From Candidatus Onthoplasma faecigallinarum (GTDB lineage: Bacteria; Bacillota; Clostridia; Christensenellales; UBA1242), in contig DVMB01000057.1 of assembly GCA_018715225.1 (NCBI GenBank), positions 1 through 37,802 of the forward strand: a DNA stretch of 37,802 nt. Reading direction: 5' to 3'. The notes beneath the pieces are model-generated. The model saw only the letters and a program-made list of their open reading frames with translations. It did not search any database and was not told where the DNA came from. This document shows, piece by piece, positions 9,194-17,894 of this stretch (position 1 is the stretch's first letter; each line of letters opens with the position of its first letter). The translations under genes were made by a program, and so were the position numbers.

Positions 9194-9814
9194 CTATTCA
9201 ACTGGCTTTTCTCCGTTGGGTTTATTCCCAAGATTAAACACCTTCATTATCTCTTCTAGTTCCATAGTTGGGTGCAGGGCCTCATTAAAATCAAATCCGC
9301 TGGATGAGACATTGTTTATCAATTCGTCAGTAGGTCCGCCCCTCTTCACATCTCCGCCCACCTTCTTGGAATCAAAACAATCAATTATGTTGTGTAGCAG
9401 TTTTTTGATTGGGTCATCTACAACCGGCTTCTTTATGTCAAAATTGATGGAATTGTTATTTTTATCATTGAACTCATTGTACACCATGGACCTAAACTTA
9501 TCGCTAATATCCTTTATTTTCGTATCCTTTTTTAGCTCTGGATAGCGGGCATACAATTCATTTATAATTTGCTCCATCCTCAAATACATAAGCCTACTTC
9601 GTTGAATGTCTAGCAAATACAATTTCTTTCTACTGGCTTCCAATTGATTGGCATGCTCCATGCTCGCTATAATGGCGCTAGAAATAGATTGCTCTTTTTT
9701 CTTGTATTCTTCTATAATTGCTTTTAGGCGTGAAATAGTATTCCTCTGTTCAGCGATTGTCGCTTCTAATGAAGTGATTTTATTGAGCAAATCGTTATCT
9801 TTTTTGTCCATCAT
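9194..9814 (-). CDS. DivIVA-like coiled-coil protein
   Basis: A 206-residue soluble protein. From about residue 3 to 100 it is a predicted coiled coil (NKITSLEATIAEQRNTISRL, then an EEYKKKEQSISSAII block and a helical LEASRKKLYLLDI region). The EYKKKEQSI...A segment recalls the second coiled coil of DivIVA/GpsB proteins, but the usual N-terminal membrane-binding loop is not clear. The C-terminal half is unrecognised and ends with an acidic NGEKPVE tail. The start is ATGATG at 9814/9811 behind AAGGAG, overlapping the TGA of the upstream gene (ATGA), so translation is coupled. A role in cell division or envelope growth is inferred only. Confidence 0.65.
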   Translation of the reverse strand: MMDKKDNDLLNKITSLEATIAEQRNTISRLKAIIEEYKKKEQSISSAIIASMEHANQLEASRKKLYLLDIQRSRLMYLRMEQIINELYARYPELKKDTKIKDISDKFRSMVYNEFNDKNNNSINFDIKKPVVDDPIKKLLHNIIDCFDSKKVGGDVKRGGPTDELINNVSSSGFDFNEALHPTMELEEIMKVFNLGNKPNGEKPVE

Positions 9815-10308
9815 TTTCTCCTTTTTTTGAACATTATAATATTTACCACAAAATATATAACAAACCAACCAATCAACAAGCCAATCATCCACCATAGATT
9901 AATTAAATCTTGGACAAATAATAACGTAATTAAACCAAAACCCAAAAATAATATAAAAAGTTTTATCTGCAATTTGTCCTTGAAGTATATTGCTGTAACA
10001 AGGCTAGCCAAAGCGACAGCAAATAGGTAATATGGCCAAAATTGATTGATGTCTAGATTGAATTGAGTCTGTCCAAAGTATAACACAAAATTCAAAATAC
10101 CGCAAATAAATAATGTTATACCTATGAACATACTGCTGTCTATTTTTAAAGAAAACGCACGAACAACGAGCAAAATGCCAATCAAAATCAACGAGACGGC
10201 AAAACTGATTCTAAAGAATGGAAAATTGATTGGTAACAAATCTAGTATAAAACATACGACATTTACCAACAACACTGAATAATAGAGAATCTTCGATTTT
10301 TTACCCAT
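9811..10308 (-). CDS. Polytopic membrane protein between lgt and the DivIVA-like gene
   Basis: A 165-residue hydrophobic protein with about five membrane segments (near residues 8-25, 30-48, 57-76, 85-107 and 114-155, the last probably two helices) and a basic FKKRRK end. No family is recognised. Its ATG lies inside the last codons of lgt (8-nt overlap), and its stop overlaps the next start, so the three genes form one translationally coupled operon. Confidence 0.75.
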   Translation of the reverse strand: MGKKSKILYYSVLLVNVVCFILDLLPINFPFFRISFAVSLILIGILLVVRAFSLKIDSSMFIGITLFICGILNFVLYFGQTQFNLDINQFWPYYLFAVALASLVTAIYFKDKLQIKLFILFLGFGLITLLFVQDLINLWWMIGLLIGWFVIYFVVNIIMFKKRRK

Positions 10309-11092
10309 TGACTTTACCTGATTTCTTTTTGTACGTATTTATTAGCAATACGACCACCCCAGCGATGACCATTAGCATGCTCAACAATTGGGATACACGT
10401 ATACCACTCGAGCCTATGTACAGAGAGTCCGTTCGTAGCCCTTCAATAAACGCACGTCCTATTCCATACCAAATCAAATATGTGGCAGTGGTAGTCCCTG
10501 TAACCTTTGATTTGTAGTACACCCAAATCAGTATACCTACGCCAATAAAATTCCAAATACTCTCATAGAAGAATGTAGCCTGGAACCATGCGTTTTCACT
10601 CTCTATCCAAACAGCATACGGAAACCACTGCAAGTCTGGGTTGGTAACCATGTTCCCGTACGCTTCCTGATTGAAAAAATTGCCCCATCTACCCAATGAC
10701 TGTCCCAACAGCAAGCATGGAACGCATACATCGCAAATCACTCCTAAAATCTTGATGTTTTTTTTGATTAGGCAAAAGATAATTATGCCAATCAATCCAC
10801 CTATTACGCCACCATAAATTGCAAGCCCACCTTGACGTAAATTAAATAATTCCCAAAAAGAATAATCGTATTCATAAAAAAAACAATAATACAATCGTGC
10901 ACCAACCACCGCACATGGCAAGATTATGAGGGCAAGTAAAATGATGTCATCACTCTTTATTCCACGCTTTTTTGCAAGGAAGCACGCAAGAATAATGCCT
11001 ATCAACATAGCGACAGACATAATCAATCCATAAAATTTGATTTCAAACGAGCCAATATAAAAGCCATCAGGTGGAATATAGTACAAATTCAT
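10301..11092 (-). CDS. lgt: Prolipoprotein diacylglyceryl transferase
   Basis: A 263-residue integral membrane enzyme that transfers diacylglycerol from phosphatidylglycerol to the lipobox Cys of prelipoproteins. Signature parts are visible: RQGGLAIYGGVIGG (the HGG-type loop, here with Tyr), GQSLGRWGNFFNQEAYG with the conserved Arg, Asn and Glu, and RAFIEGLRTDSLYIG near the C-terminus. The start is put at the ATG at 11092 (MNLYYIPPDGF), matching the usual N-terminus. A TATAAT lies exactly 6 nt upstream, so the transcript is probably leaderless. The TTG start at 11149 would place the promoter inside the gene and has no ribosome binding site. It is the first gene of a three-gene operon. Confidence 0.95.
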   Translation of the reverse strand: MNLYYIPPDGFYIGSFEIKFYGLIMSVAMLIGIILACFLAKKRGIKSDDIILLALIILPCAVVGARLYYCFFYEYDYSFWELFNLRQGGLAIYGGVIGGLIGIIIFCLIKKNIKILGVICDVCVPCLLLGQSLGRWGNFFNQEAYGNMVTNPDLQWFPYAVWIESENAWFQATFFYESIWNFIGVGILIWVYYKSKVTGTTTATYLIWYGIGRAFIEGLRTDSLYIGSSGIRVSQLLSMLMVIAGVVVLLINTYKKKSGKVNG

Positions 11093-11098
11093 ACTATC

Positions 11099-11127
11099 AT
11101 TATAGAAATAGCAAGCCAAAAAATCAA
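11099..11127 (-). promoter_or_regulatory. Leaderless-type promoter of lgt
   Basis: TTGATT (11122-11127), 17 nt, TATAAT (11099-11104), then 6 nt to the ATG at 11092. With standard geometry the +1 is the A of the ATG. Confidence 0.65.
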
Positions 11128-11395
11128 ACAAATTTTTGATGTTTGTCAATTAATTTAAAATCACATAAAAACTGCAAACATAAGACAATTTCCGCAACTT
11201 TTTGATAGAAATTTCAACGATTGAATACTATCAAAACAAGCATCATAGCTTAAAAAGTAGAAGCCAATAATGTAAATTAAGTATGTGTATGTGAAAATAT
11301 GTATAATACAAAATAGATATAAATAGATGTGAGAAATATAAATATAATATAATACTAAATTAACCTAATCAAATTAAAAAACATAAGTATATATT

Positions 11396-12661
11396 ATGAA
11401 ATATTTTGGAACGGACGGCATACGTGGTGTTGTGGATAAGACAATAGATAAAAAACTCATCAAGAAGATTTGTAATGCCATATTGATGTTTTATAAAAAA
11501 CACAAGTTAAACAATGTTCTGTTGGTTGGAAACGACTCTAGAATATCAAGTGATTACATATTATCCAATATAGAATCTAGTTTGCTAAACCACGGCATAC
11601 AGGTCGACAATATCGGCATATGCTCCAGCCCTTGCCTAGCGTATCTATGCAAAAAATACAAATACCCGCTAGCCATGATGATAAGTGCATCGCATAATAG
11701 TTGGGAATACAACGGCATAAAATTTTTCAATTCGAAAGGCGAAAAATTGAGCGAAAAATACGAGCAAGAATTTGAATCATTTATGGACTTACCCGCACGA
11801 AGACACAAAGTCAAATATGCACTGAGAAAAAATGTGGAAAACTTCAAGTACGACTACATTTCCATGCTGAAGAGATTAAAACGCTTTGACTTTCCGTGCA
11901 TAATTGACTGTGCATGTGGAGGTGCTAGCGAAATTGTCAAATCTGTTTTCAAAAGGCAATTCGTCATCAACTCGAACTTCAACGGATACAACATCAACGA
12001 AAATTCGGGCTGTACGAATATTGATCTATTAAAATTTATGTGCGTCAAAAATCATCTGTGTGGATTCGCAATTGATGGCGACGGCGACAGATTGAACATC
12101 GTCGATGAAAAAGGAAATATAATTTCGGGAGACAAAATACTCTTCATCCTCTCAAAATTTTTTCAAAAATCAAATGATATTTTAGTGGGAACAAAATATA
12201 CAAATTTGGGATTGGAAAACGCCCTTAACAAGCGAAATATAAAATTGCTTCGTGCGGACGTTGGAGACAAAAAGGTATATCACATGATGAAAGAATATTC
12301 GTCCACCCTGGGAGGCGAAAATTCTGGACACATAATAATAAAACACCACACGAGTACGGGAGACGGAATCCTTACGGCAATCATAATATGTAACATCATA
12401 GAAATCACAAATCTCACTTTTGATGAATTGCTATCTGGCTATCACGAATATCATCAAGAATTTCTAAATCTAAAATTGGACACAACTTTTAGCCTGAATG
12501 AAGATATGAAATGTCTTATCAACAAATACGAAACGGACGGAGCACGAATCGTCATTCGCCCAAGTGGAACTGAACCAGTTCTACGCATCATGGTTGAACA
12601 TAAAGATGAAAAAAGTGCAAAAAATATCATAAATCACATAAAAAACTTGATAAAAACTTAA
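11396..12661 (+). CDS. glmM: Phosphoglucosamine mutase
   Basis: A 421-residue alpha-D-phosphohexomutase of the GlmM type, which interconverts glucosamine-6-P and glucosamine-1-P for UDP-GlcNAc and cell-wall synthesis. All four family motifs are present: MKYFGTDGIRG at the start, the phosphoserine loop MISASHN (about 98-104), the metal site DGDGDR, the sugar loop GGENSGHII and the phosphate-binding RPSGTEPVLRIMVE near the end. It is slightly shorter than typical (about 445). There is no purine-rich ribosome binding site before the ATG. The upstream 300 bp (11093-11395) is AT-rich, with several TATAAT-like hexamers (11302-11307, 11343-11353) but no clear -35, so the promoter is unresolved. Confidence 0.95.
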   Translation: MKYFGTDGIRGVVDKTIDKKLIKKICNAILMFYKKHKLNNVLLVGNDSRISSDYILSNIESSLLNHGIQVDNIGICSSPCLAYLCKKYKYPLAMMISASHNSWEYNGIKFFNSKGEKLSEKYEQEFESFMDLPARRHKVKYALRKNVENFKYDYISMLKRLKRFDFPCIIDCACGGASEIVKSVFKRQFVINSNFNGYNINENSGCTNIDLLKFMCVKNHLCGFAIDGDGDRLNIVDEKGNIISGDKILFILSKFFQKSNDILVGTKYTNLGLENALNKRNIKLLRADVGDKKVYHMMKEYSSTLGGENSGHIIIKHHTSTGDGILTAIIICNIIEITNLTFDELLSGYHEYHQEFLNLKLDTTFSLNEDMKCLINKYETDGARIVIRPSGTEPVLRIMVEHKDEKSAKNIINHIKNLIKT

Positions 12662-12744
12662 AAATTTTCGACTTTTTAAATAATTTTTAAAATTTTTCGT
12701 GAGTTTTAAATTTGCCTAGAAATAATTTAAACTTTCATATTTAA

Positions 12745-12773
12745 TTGCAAAACAAAAACAAATTTGCTATCAT
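12745..12773 (+). promoter_or_regulatory. Leaderless-type promoter of ung
   Basis: TTGCAA (12745-12750), 17 nt, TATCAT (12768-12773) preceded by TG, then 6 nt (ATCTAT) to the ATG at 12780. No ribosome binding site is present. Confidence 0.65.
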
Positions 12774-12779
12774 ATCTAT

Positions 12780-13445
12780 ATGAAATATGTATTAAACAGC
12801 GATTGGAGCGAAGCGTTAAAAAATCGTTTTAAAATCGAATACAAAAGAGAACTTTTTTCTTGGTTGGAGAATGAATACGCACACAAAAACATATTCCCGC
12901 CAAAAGAAAAAATTTTTAATGCACTCAATCTTGTACCTATAAAAGATGTCAAAGTGGTCATAATTGGGCAAGACCCCTACCATACTCGTGGACAGGCAGA
13001 TGGGTTGGCTTTCAGTTGCCACAATGGTACCACACAGCCTAGTCTAAAGAATATCTTCAAAGAGATCTCTAGTGACTTAAACATCAGCATGTCAAATAGT
13101 ACAGACTTGACCCCGTGGGCAAAACAAGGTGTGTTGCTACTGAACACAAGTCTCACTGTAATTGAGCACCAGCCAGCCTCGCATTCTAATGAATTGTGGC
13201 ACACTTTCACTCGTGAAATAGTGAAGATTCTAAACGAATTGGATCAGCCAATAGTCTTTATGTTATGGGGAAATCATGCCAAATCATTTATCCCATTGCT
13301 GACTAATCCACATCATCTAATCTTGACCGCCGCCCACCCTAGCCCATTTTCTGCACATTCTGGCTTCTTTGGATGCCGTCATTTTAGCAAATGTAACGAG
13401 TTTTTATCTGCTCACAACCTCAACCCAATTGATTGGAAAATTTAA
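12780..13445 (+). CDS. ung: Uracil-DNA glycosylase, family 1
   Basis: A 221-residue enzyme that excises uracil from DNA. The water-activating loop GQDPYHTRGQADGLAFS (Asp about 62) and the minor-groove loop HPSPFSAHSGFFGCRHFSKCN (His about 181) are intact, as is the central LLLNTSLTV. Length matches the family (about 220-230). It is a single gene whose ATG lies directly at the predicted transcription start. Confidence 0.97.
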   Translation: MKYVLNSDWSEALKNRFKIEYKRELFSWLENEYAHKNIFPPKEKIFNALNLVPIKDVKVVIIGQDPYHTRGQADGLAFSCHNGTTQPSLKNIFKEISSDLNISMSNSTDLTPWAKQGVLLLNTSLTVIEHQPASHSNELWHTFTREIVKILNELDQPIVFMLWGNHAKSFIPLLTNPHHLILTAAHPSPFSAHSGFFGCRHFSKCNEFLSAHNLNPIDWKI

Positions 13446-13626
13446 AACAACTTAAAAATTTGTTTGTTTGTATTATTTGACTATAAGCACCTCTAAAGCA
13501 TTTTTTATATTTATATACCTTTTGTTATCTTATTGTTATCTTATCTTGTTTTATTATACTTTATATAGTGCAGATATCATCTTGATACTTAATATTGATA
13601 AAAATCAAATCTACATAATTAAATGA
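13446..13626. other. AT-rich spacer after ung
   Basis: About 180 bp with no ORF, tRNA or clear terminator. It is followed by the small RNA / leader unit described next. Confidence 0.4.
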
Positions 13627-13655
13627 TTGACTTTTGTATAGATAGATGCTAATAT
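13627..13655 (+). promoter_or_regulatory. Promoter of the ileS upstream RNA
   Basis: TTGACT (13627-13632), 17 nt, TAATAT (13650-13655). The start site is expected near 13662. Confidence 0.6.
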
Positions 13656-13661
13656 AAACTT

Positions 13662-13766
13662 ATGAGTTTTAGTACAATAATTATCGGCAAAATTATTATA
13701 TCATCAAAGTTTTGATGAGCGTTTTGCTGTGAATATTGTGAATGTCAGCAAACGCTGGCATTTTTT
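13662..13766 (+). ncRNA. Candidate attenuator leader or small RNA upstream of ileS
   Basis: A transcript of about 105 nt is predicted from the promoter above to a terminator. Stems visible are: AATAATT/AATTATT (13676-13682 with 13691-13697, 8-nt loop); CATCAAA/TTTGATG (13702-13708 with 13711-13717); AGCGTTTTGCTG (13718-13729) with CAGCAAACGCT (13746-13756), 11 bp with one bulge; and the terminator AATGTCAGC/GCTGGCATT (13741-13749 with 13754-13762). The last two share bases 13746-13756 and cannot coexist, the arrangement of a terminator/antiterminator switch. I see no T-box consensus. A second promoter after the terminator means it may instead be an independent small RNA. Confidence 0.5.
13741..13766 (+). 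terminator. Intrinsic terminator before ileS
   Basis: A 9-bp stem AATGTCAGC/GCTGGCATT with an AAAC loop, followed by TTTT. It lies about 60 nt upstream of the ileS start and competes with an alternative upstream stem. Confidence 0.7.
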
Positions 13767-13776
13767 AAAAATCATT

Positions 13777-13804
13777 TTGAAAAGAAATTTCTATTTGATA
13801 TAAT
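13777..13804 (+). promoter_or_regulatory. Proximal promoter of ileS
   Basis: TTGAAA (13777-13782), 16 nt, TATAAT (13799-13804) with a TG extension (TGATATAAT). It lies downstream of the terminator and just upstream of the AAGGAG ribosome binding site. Confidence 0.65.
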
Positions 13805-13827
13805 CAATAAGAATTTAAGGAGACTTT

Positions 13828-16800
13828 ATGAAAAAAGAAAACGCCAATCTAAACTATGTTGCCATGGAAGAAGAAATCTTAAAATTTTGGCAAGATAACG
13901 ACATCTTCGAAAAAATGAAAGCCAAGAACAAAAAAACAGGCAAATACTTTTCAACCCTGGACGGACCTATTACCGCCAATTACGACATGGGGCTTCATCA
14001 CGCATATGCGAGGACCTTCAAGGACGCTATGATAAAATTTGCCGCCATGTGTGGAAATGATGAGCATTATCAAAACGGATTTGATGCCCATGGCTTACCG
14101 GTAGAAAAAAAGGTCGAGGAAGCGCTCGGTCTAGACAGCAAAAAAGACATAGAAAAATATGGTATAGACAAATTCGTCAAGGCTTGTATGGACTCTGTTC
14201 AAAAATATTCTGCTTCGCAAACTAAATCTTCTATCCGTTTAGGTCAATGGATGAATTGGGACGACAGTTATTACACAAACAGCGATGACAACATCACTGC
14301 AATTTGGTATTTCTTGAAAAAATGTCATGAAAAGAATTGGATACAATTATCCCACCGCCCTATGCCATGGTGTACCAGATGTGGAACAAGTATCGCCGAA
14401 AACGATATGTCGGGCGATGATGTATATCGTGATGACACTTGCCAAGCAATATTCTTTAAATGTCCTATAAAGGACAGCAACAACGACATCTTGGTTTGGA
14501 CCACTACTCCATGGACGTTGTGTGCCAATGTGGCGGTGGCGGTCAACCCTGAATTTGATTATTCCATCGTGAAGATCAAGTCCAGTAAAAGAAACCTTAT
14601 AGTTATGTCGAGTTTGATTAAAGTCCTAAAAGACGATGTAGTAGAAGTCGTAAAGACCATTAAAGGTAGCGAACTCGTAGGGCTAACTTATGAGACTTGC
14701 TTCCCTGAACTAGACGAGCAACAATTTGAACACAAAATCGTTGCTTGGGATCTCGTCGACGCTACAGAAGGCGCTGGTGCTGTCCATATTGCTCCAGGGT
14801 GTGGTGAAAGTGATTACGAATTAGGAAAAACGATTGGCTTAAAAAATATTGTCCCTATAGATGAGGCAGGCATATTTTACCCTAACTTTGGCGTTTTGGC
14901 AGGTAAAAATGCGAATGCTGACGAGACTAGAGATTTCATCTTCGACATACTAAAACAGCGTGGAAAAGTGTATTACACTCACAAATATACGCACCGCTAT
15001 CCGCATTGTCATAGATGCAAACGCCCATTAGTCTATAGACTTATCTCACAATGGGTAATAAAGATGGACGAAATACGACCAGATTTAATCAACGCCATAG
15101 AGGACGTTGAGTTCCAGCCAGATTTTATGAAAAAACGTATGCTGGACTGGCTAAACAATATGGGAGATTGGTCTATCAGTCGAAATAGATACTATGGACT
15201 ACCTTTGCCATTCTATCCTTGCAAAAAATGTGGAAAATTGACTGTCGTAGGCTCTTTAGATGAGTTAAGGACATTGTCTAGCAAAGAAGAAGTGGACGCT
15301 CTACCTCATATACATCGACCTTATATTGACAAAATTAAAATTCGTTGTCCACATTGTGGAGAATTAGTCGAAAGGATCAAAGAAGTTGGAGATGCCTGGT
15401 TGGACGCAGGTATCACACCATTTAGCACAAACAAATATTTTACTGACAAGAAGTTTTTTGAAAAGAATTTTCCTGCAGAATGTGTCATAGAGGGTAAAGA
15501 ACAGATTAGGTTATGGTTCTACTCTCTTCTAGTCATGAGTATTGTCATGGTGGGCAAGGCTCCATACAAAAAGATTGCCACCACCCCTATGCTACTCGCT
15601 CAGGATGGTAAAAAATTATCAAAATCTAGTCCAAACAACATTCCGCTAAACGAAGCATTCAAAGACATCGGTGCGGATATTATTAGATACAATTTTGTCG
15701 CTACCCCACTCAACAACGACGTCAAATTCGGTAGAGATACTTGCGATGAAGTGAAAAGAAAACTTTTAGGTCTATGGAACGCATACATCTTCTTGAACAC
15801 ATATGCCTATATTGACAAGCCTGATTTGACGAATTATAAACCAAACGAAAACGACCTAAGTTTCATAGACAAATGGCTGATAAACCGTGTCAACGAATTT
15901 AGCACAAACTCGTATGAAGGATATTCTCATCAAAATTTTGGTGCGGTTGCAAAAGATTTTGAAAATCTTGTAGACGAATTGACCAACTGGTATATAAGAA
16001 ACAATAGGCGAAGATTTTACAAGAGTGAAAACAATCTAGACACTCAAAACGCATATTTCTGCCTACATTATGCCATCAAAAATATTTGTATGGTAATGTT
16101 CCCAATTATTCCATTCATCAGCGAGTACTTGTGGCAAAATGCGGTAAGAGCACTAGACAAAAACGCACCTGAAAGTGTGTCTATAAATGGCTACATGCTA
16201 AATGAATATGCGGTAAAGGACACGGGTCTCACACACAAAACCGACATTGTACGAAACATCTTCACTCTCACTAGCAAATTGAGAAACGAAAATCAAATAA
16301 AAGTAAAACAACCCCTGAAAACTCTTTATATCAATGGAAATAAAGATGTTGCCGAGGCTGTAAAAATTTACAAAGACATCATAGAAAACGAATTGAATAT
16401 TAAAAATATAGTCATGGAGCATGACAATTCAAAATTCAATATTGAATACTTGTCTCTAGATTTCCGTAAAGCAGGAGCGGTGCTGAAAGGAGATGTACAA
16501 AAGGTCAAAAATTACTTATCTCAAGCAGATGAACTAGAAATGCAGAAAATGGTTGATGAGTATAAGCACGGAAGCGTCAATGTGAGAGAATTCAAAAACT
16601 TATCTAGTGAATTATTCATAATATCTACTAAACCAAAACAAGAATACGTCATAGCAAACGATGGCGACATTACAGTCGTTTTGGATATAACGATAGATAG
16701 AGAATTGATGCTAGAGGGCTTGTCTCGTGAATTGATACGTTCTGCCCAAGTGTTGAGAAAAGAGGCAAAATTCAACGTTGATGATAGAATATATATCGAA

Positions 16801-16965
16801 TTCGTTACAACGAGCAAGGACCTAAACGAAATCATCAGCAAATATCAAAACAAGATTAAAAACGAATTATTGGCTCTAGACATTACGAAAATAGATTCTC
16901 CAGAAATTGAGCAAGAATGTGAAATAGCGGACGAAAAGATCACTATAAAGATGAGAAGAAAATAA
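13828..16965 (+). CDS. ileS: Isoleucyl-tRNA synthetase with a GxHH signature
   Basis: A 1045-residue class I synthetase that charges tRNA-Ile. The first signature motif reads GLHH (residues 55-58, in PITANYDMGLHHAYAR) instead of HxGH. The second motif, KLSKS, is at 596-600 in DGKKLSKSSPNN. The editing domain carries WTTTPWTL, and the zinc-like cluster in the catalytic region reads WCTRCG. The C-terminal anticodon-binding half includes WYIRNNRRRFYKS. Length and motif spacing match the eukaryote-like, type-2 IleRS group found in some bacteria rather than the common bacterial IleRS1. The start is behind AAGGAG. A bidirectional terminator follows the gene. Confidence 0.96.
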   Translation: MKKENANLNYVAMEEEILKFWQDNDIFEKMKAKNKKTGKYFSTLDGPITANYDMGLHHAYARTFKDAMIKFAAMCGNDEHYQNGFDAHGLPVEKKVEEALGLDSKKDIEKYGIDKFVKACMDSVQKYSASQTKSSIRLGQWMNWDDSYYTNSDDNITAIWYFLKKCHEKNWIQLSHRPMPWCTRCGTSIAENDMSGDDVYRDDTCQAIFFKCPIKDSNNDILVWTTTPWTLCANVAVAVNPEFDYSIVKIKSSKRNLIVMSSLIKVLKDDVVEVVKTIKGSELVGLTYETCFPELDEQQFEHKIVAWDLVDATEGAGAVHIAPGCGESDYELGKTIGLKNIVPIDEAGIFYPNFGVLAGKNANADETRDFIFDILKQRGKVYYTHKYTHRYPHCHRCKRPLVYRLISQWVIKMDEIRPDLINAIEDVEFQPDFMKKRMLDWLNNMGDWSISRNRYYGLPLPFYPCKKCGKLTVVGSLDELRTLSSKEEVDALPHIHRPYIDKIKIRCPHCGELVERIKEVGDAWLDAGITPFSTNKYFTDKKFFEKNFPAECVIEGKEQIRLWFYSLLVMSIVMVGKAPYKKIATTPMLLAQDGKKLSKSSPNNIPLNEAFKDIGADIIRYNFVATPLNNDVKFGRDTCDEVKRKLLGLWNAYIFLNTYAYIDKPDLTNYKPNENDLSFIDKWLINRVNEFSTNSYEGYSHQNFGAVAKDFENLVDELTNWYIRNNRRRFYKSENNLDTQNAYFCLHYAIKNICMVMFPIIPFISEYLWQNAVRALDKNAPESVSINGYMLNEYAVKDTGLTHKTDIVRNIFTLTSKLRNENQIKVKQPLKTLYINGNKDVAEAVKIYKDIIENELNIKNIVMEHDNSKFNIEYLSLDFRKAGAVLKGDVQKVKNYLSQADELEMQKMVDEYKHGSVNVREFKNLSSELFIISTKPKQEYVIANDGDITVVLDITIDRELMLEGLSRELIRSAQVLRKEAKFNVDDRIYIEFVTTSKDLNEIISKYQNKIKNELLALDITKIDSPEIEQECEIADEKITIKMRRK

Positions 16966-17018
16966 AACGCTAAAAGAAAACAATTTTCTTACGAAATTAT
17001 GTTTTGTTGCTAACACAA

Positions 17019-17050
17019 TAAAAAAGACCGAAATTTATCGGTCTTTTTTT
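17019..17050. terminator. Bidirectional terminator between ileS and the acpS group
   Basis: AAAAAGACCGA (17021-17031) and TCGGTCTTTTT (17038-17048), with A-runs on one side and T-runs on the other. It serves convergent ileS and the 141-residue gene. Confidence 0.85.
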
Positions 17051-17474
17051 ATCCTTGCAATAACCCGTCAGCACTATGTTGAGACTCTGTGTCATGAAGA
17101 GCATTCCCATCGTGCGACAATTTCTTCATAAGTTTTCTTTTTTGATTCAACTCTTTTACAAATCTTCTATGCATCGCCCAAAAGCCTACTATATCTTTTT
17201 GTGTGAAATGTTTAGATGTTCCATTTTTTATTTTTTCGATTTGATAGTCGAAATAAATTTTTGCATAATTGTCCATCACAATGCCATTTTCTTCAGTGAA
17301 GAAATCGTCTGGAAGGTCATAGAAAAATTCAAAACCTCTCTTGTAATTTATATGATATTTCAAAAAGTCATTAAAAGCGTTGATGATCGCCCGCCTCAAC
17401 TGCTCTTGATTAAGTGTCTGGTCTTCAATCTTTAACGAAACTTTCTTTTGGTCTTTTGTAATAATCTTTTTCAT
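17049..17474 (-). CDS. Hypothetical protein downstream of acpS
   Basis: A 141-residue soluble, charged protein with no signal or membrane segment. The N-terminus is basic. The middle (LRRAIINAFNDFLKYHINYK, then a Tyr/Phe-rich stretch) looks helical, and the tail is rich in Lys, His and Ser. No family is recognised. GGAGAGAAGT precedes the ATG, 18 bp after the acpS stop, so it is probably co-transcribed with acpS. It ends on the shared terminator. Confidence 0.7.
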   Translation of the reverse strand: MKKIITKDQKKVSLKIEDQTLNQEQLRRAIINAFNDFLKYHINYKRGFEFFYDLPDDFFTEENGIVMDNYAKIYFDYQIEKIKNGTSKHFTQKDIVGFWAMHRRFVKELNQKRKLMKKLSHDGNALHDTESQHSADGLLQG

Positions 17475-17492
17475 ACTTCTCTCCTCTGTATC

Positions 17493-17837
17493 CTATTCAA
17501 CCAACACAACAGCGACTGCATAGTCCTTACAATGTGAAATACTGACTTCAATCTTGTTGGCGAAATGATCACGTATAATCTCATTGATATATGGAGTGCG
17601 ATTGATGTATGGCTTCCCATTTTCATTGTGCAAGATTTCCACTTTTGAAAAGATAATCCTATCATCGTCCAATGCTTTCACAAACGCTTCTTTGACGCAA
17701 TAAAATCCACAAAATCTCTCTAGATAATTTTCGTACGAACGAGCATATGCGATTTCATTATTTGTAAATATGCGTTTGTATCCCTCGTCTGTCCAATGTT
17801 CAAAGCGGTTAATCTTCTCAATATCTATGCCTATCAT
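17493..17837 (-). CDS. acpS: Holo-[acyl-carrier-protein] synthase
   Basis: A 114-residue AcpS, which moves the phosphopantetheine arm of CoA onto apo-ACP in fatty-acid synthesis. Family motifs are MIGIDIEKINRF (metal-binding Asp at residue 5), the FCGFYCVKEAFVKAL helix with the catalytic Glu and Lys, and EVSISHCKDYAVAVV. Length is typical (about 120). The start is the ATG at 17837 because MIGIDIE is the usual N-terminus and a TATAAT lies exactly 6 nt before it; the 13 extra residues from 17876 would be promoter DNA. Confidence 0.95.
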   Translation of the reverse strand: MIGIDIEKINRFEHWTDEGYKRIFTNNEIAYARSYENYLERFCGFYCVKEAFVKALDDDRIIFSKVEILHNENGKPYINRTPYINEIIRDHFANKIEVSISHCKDYAVAVVLVE

Positions 17838-17843
17838 ATTTTC

Positions 17844-17872
17844 ATTATAACACATTATTTTATTTTTGCTAA
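17844..17872 (-). promoter_or_regulatory. Leaderless-type promoter of acpS
   Basis: TTAGCA (17867-17872), 17 nt, TATAAT (17844-17849) with a TG extension, then GAAAAT and the ATG. No ribosome binding site is present. Confidence 0.65.
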
Positions 17873-17894
17873 ACATTTTTGTAAATTTTTGAAA

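Noticed and set aside
13662..13827. T-box riboswitch before ileS
   Set aside because: The conserved T-box sequence and the UGGU expected for tRNA-Ile are absent; only a generic terminator/antiterminator pairing is seen.
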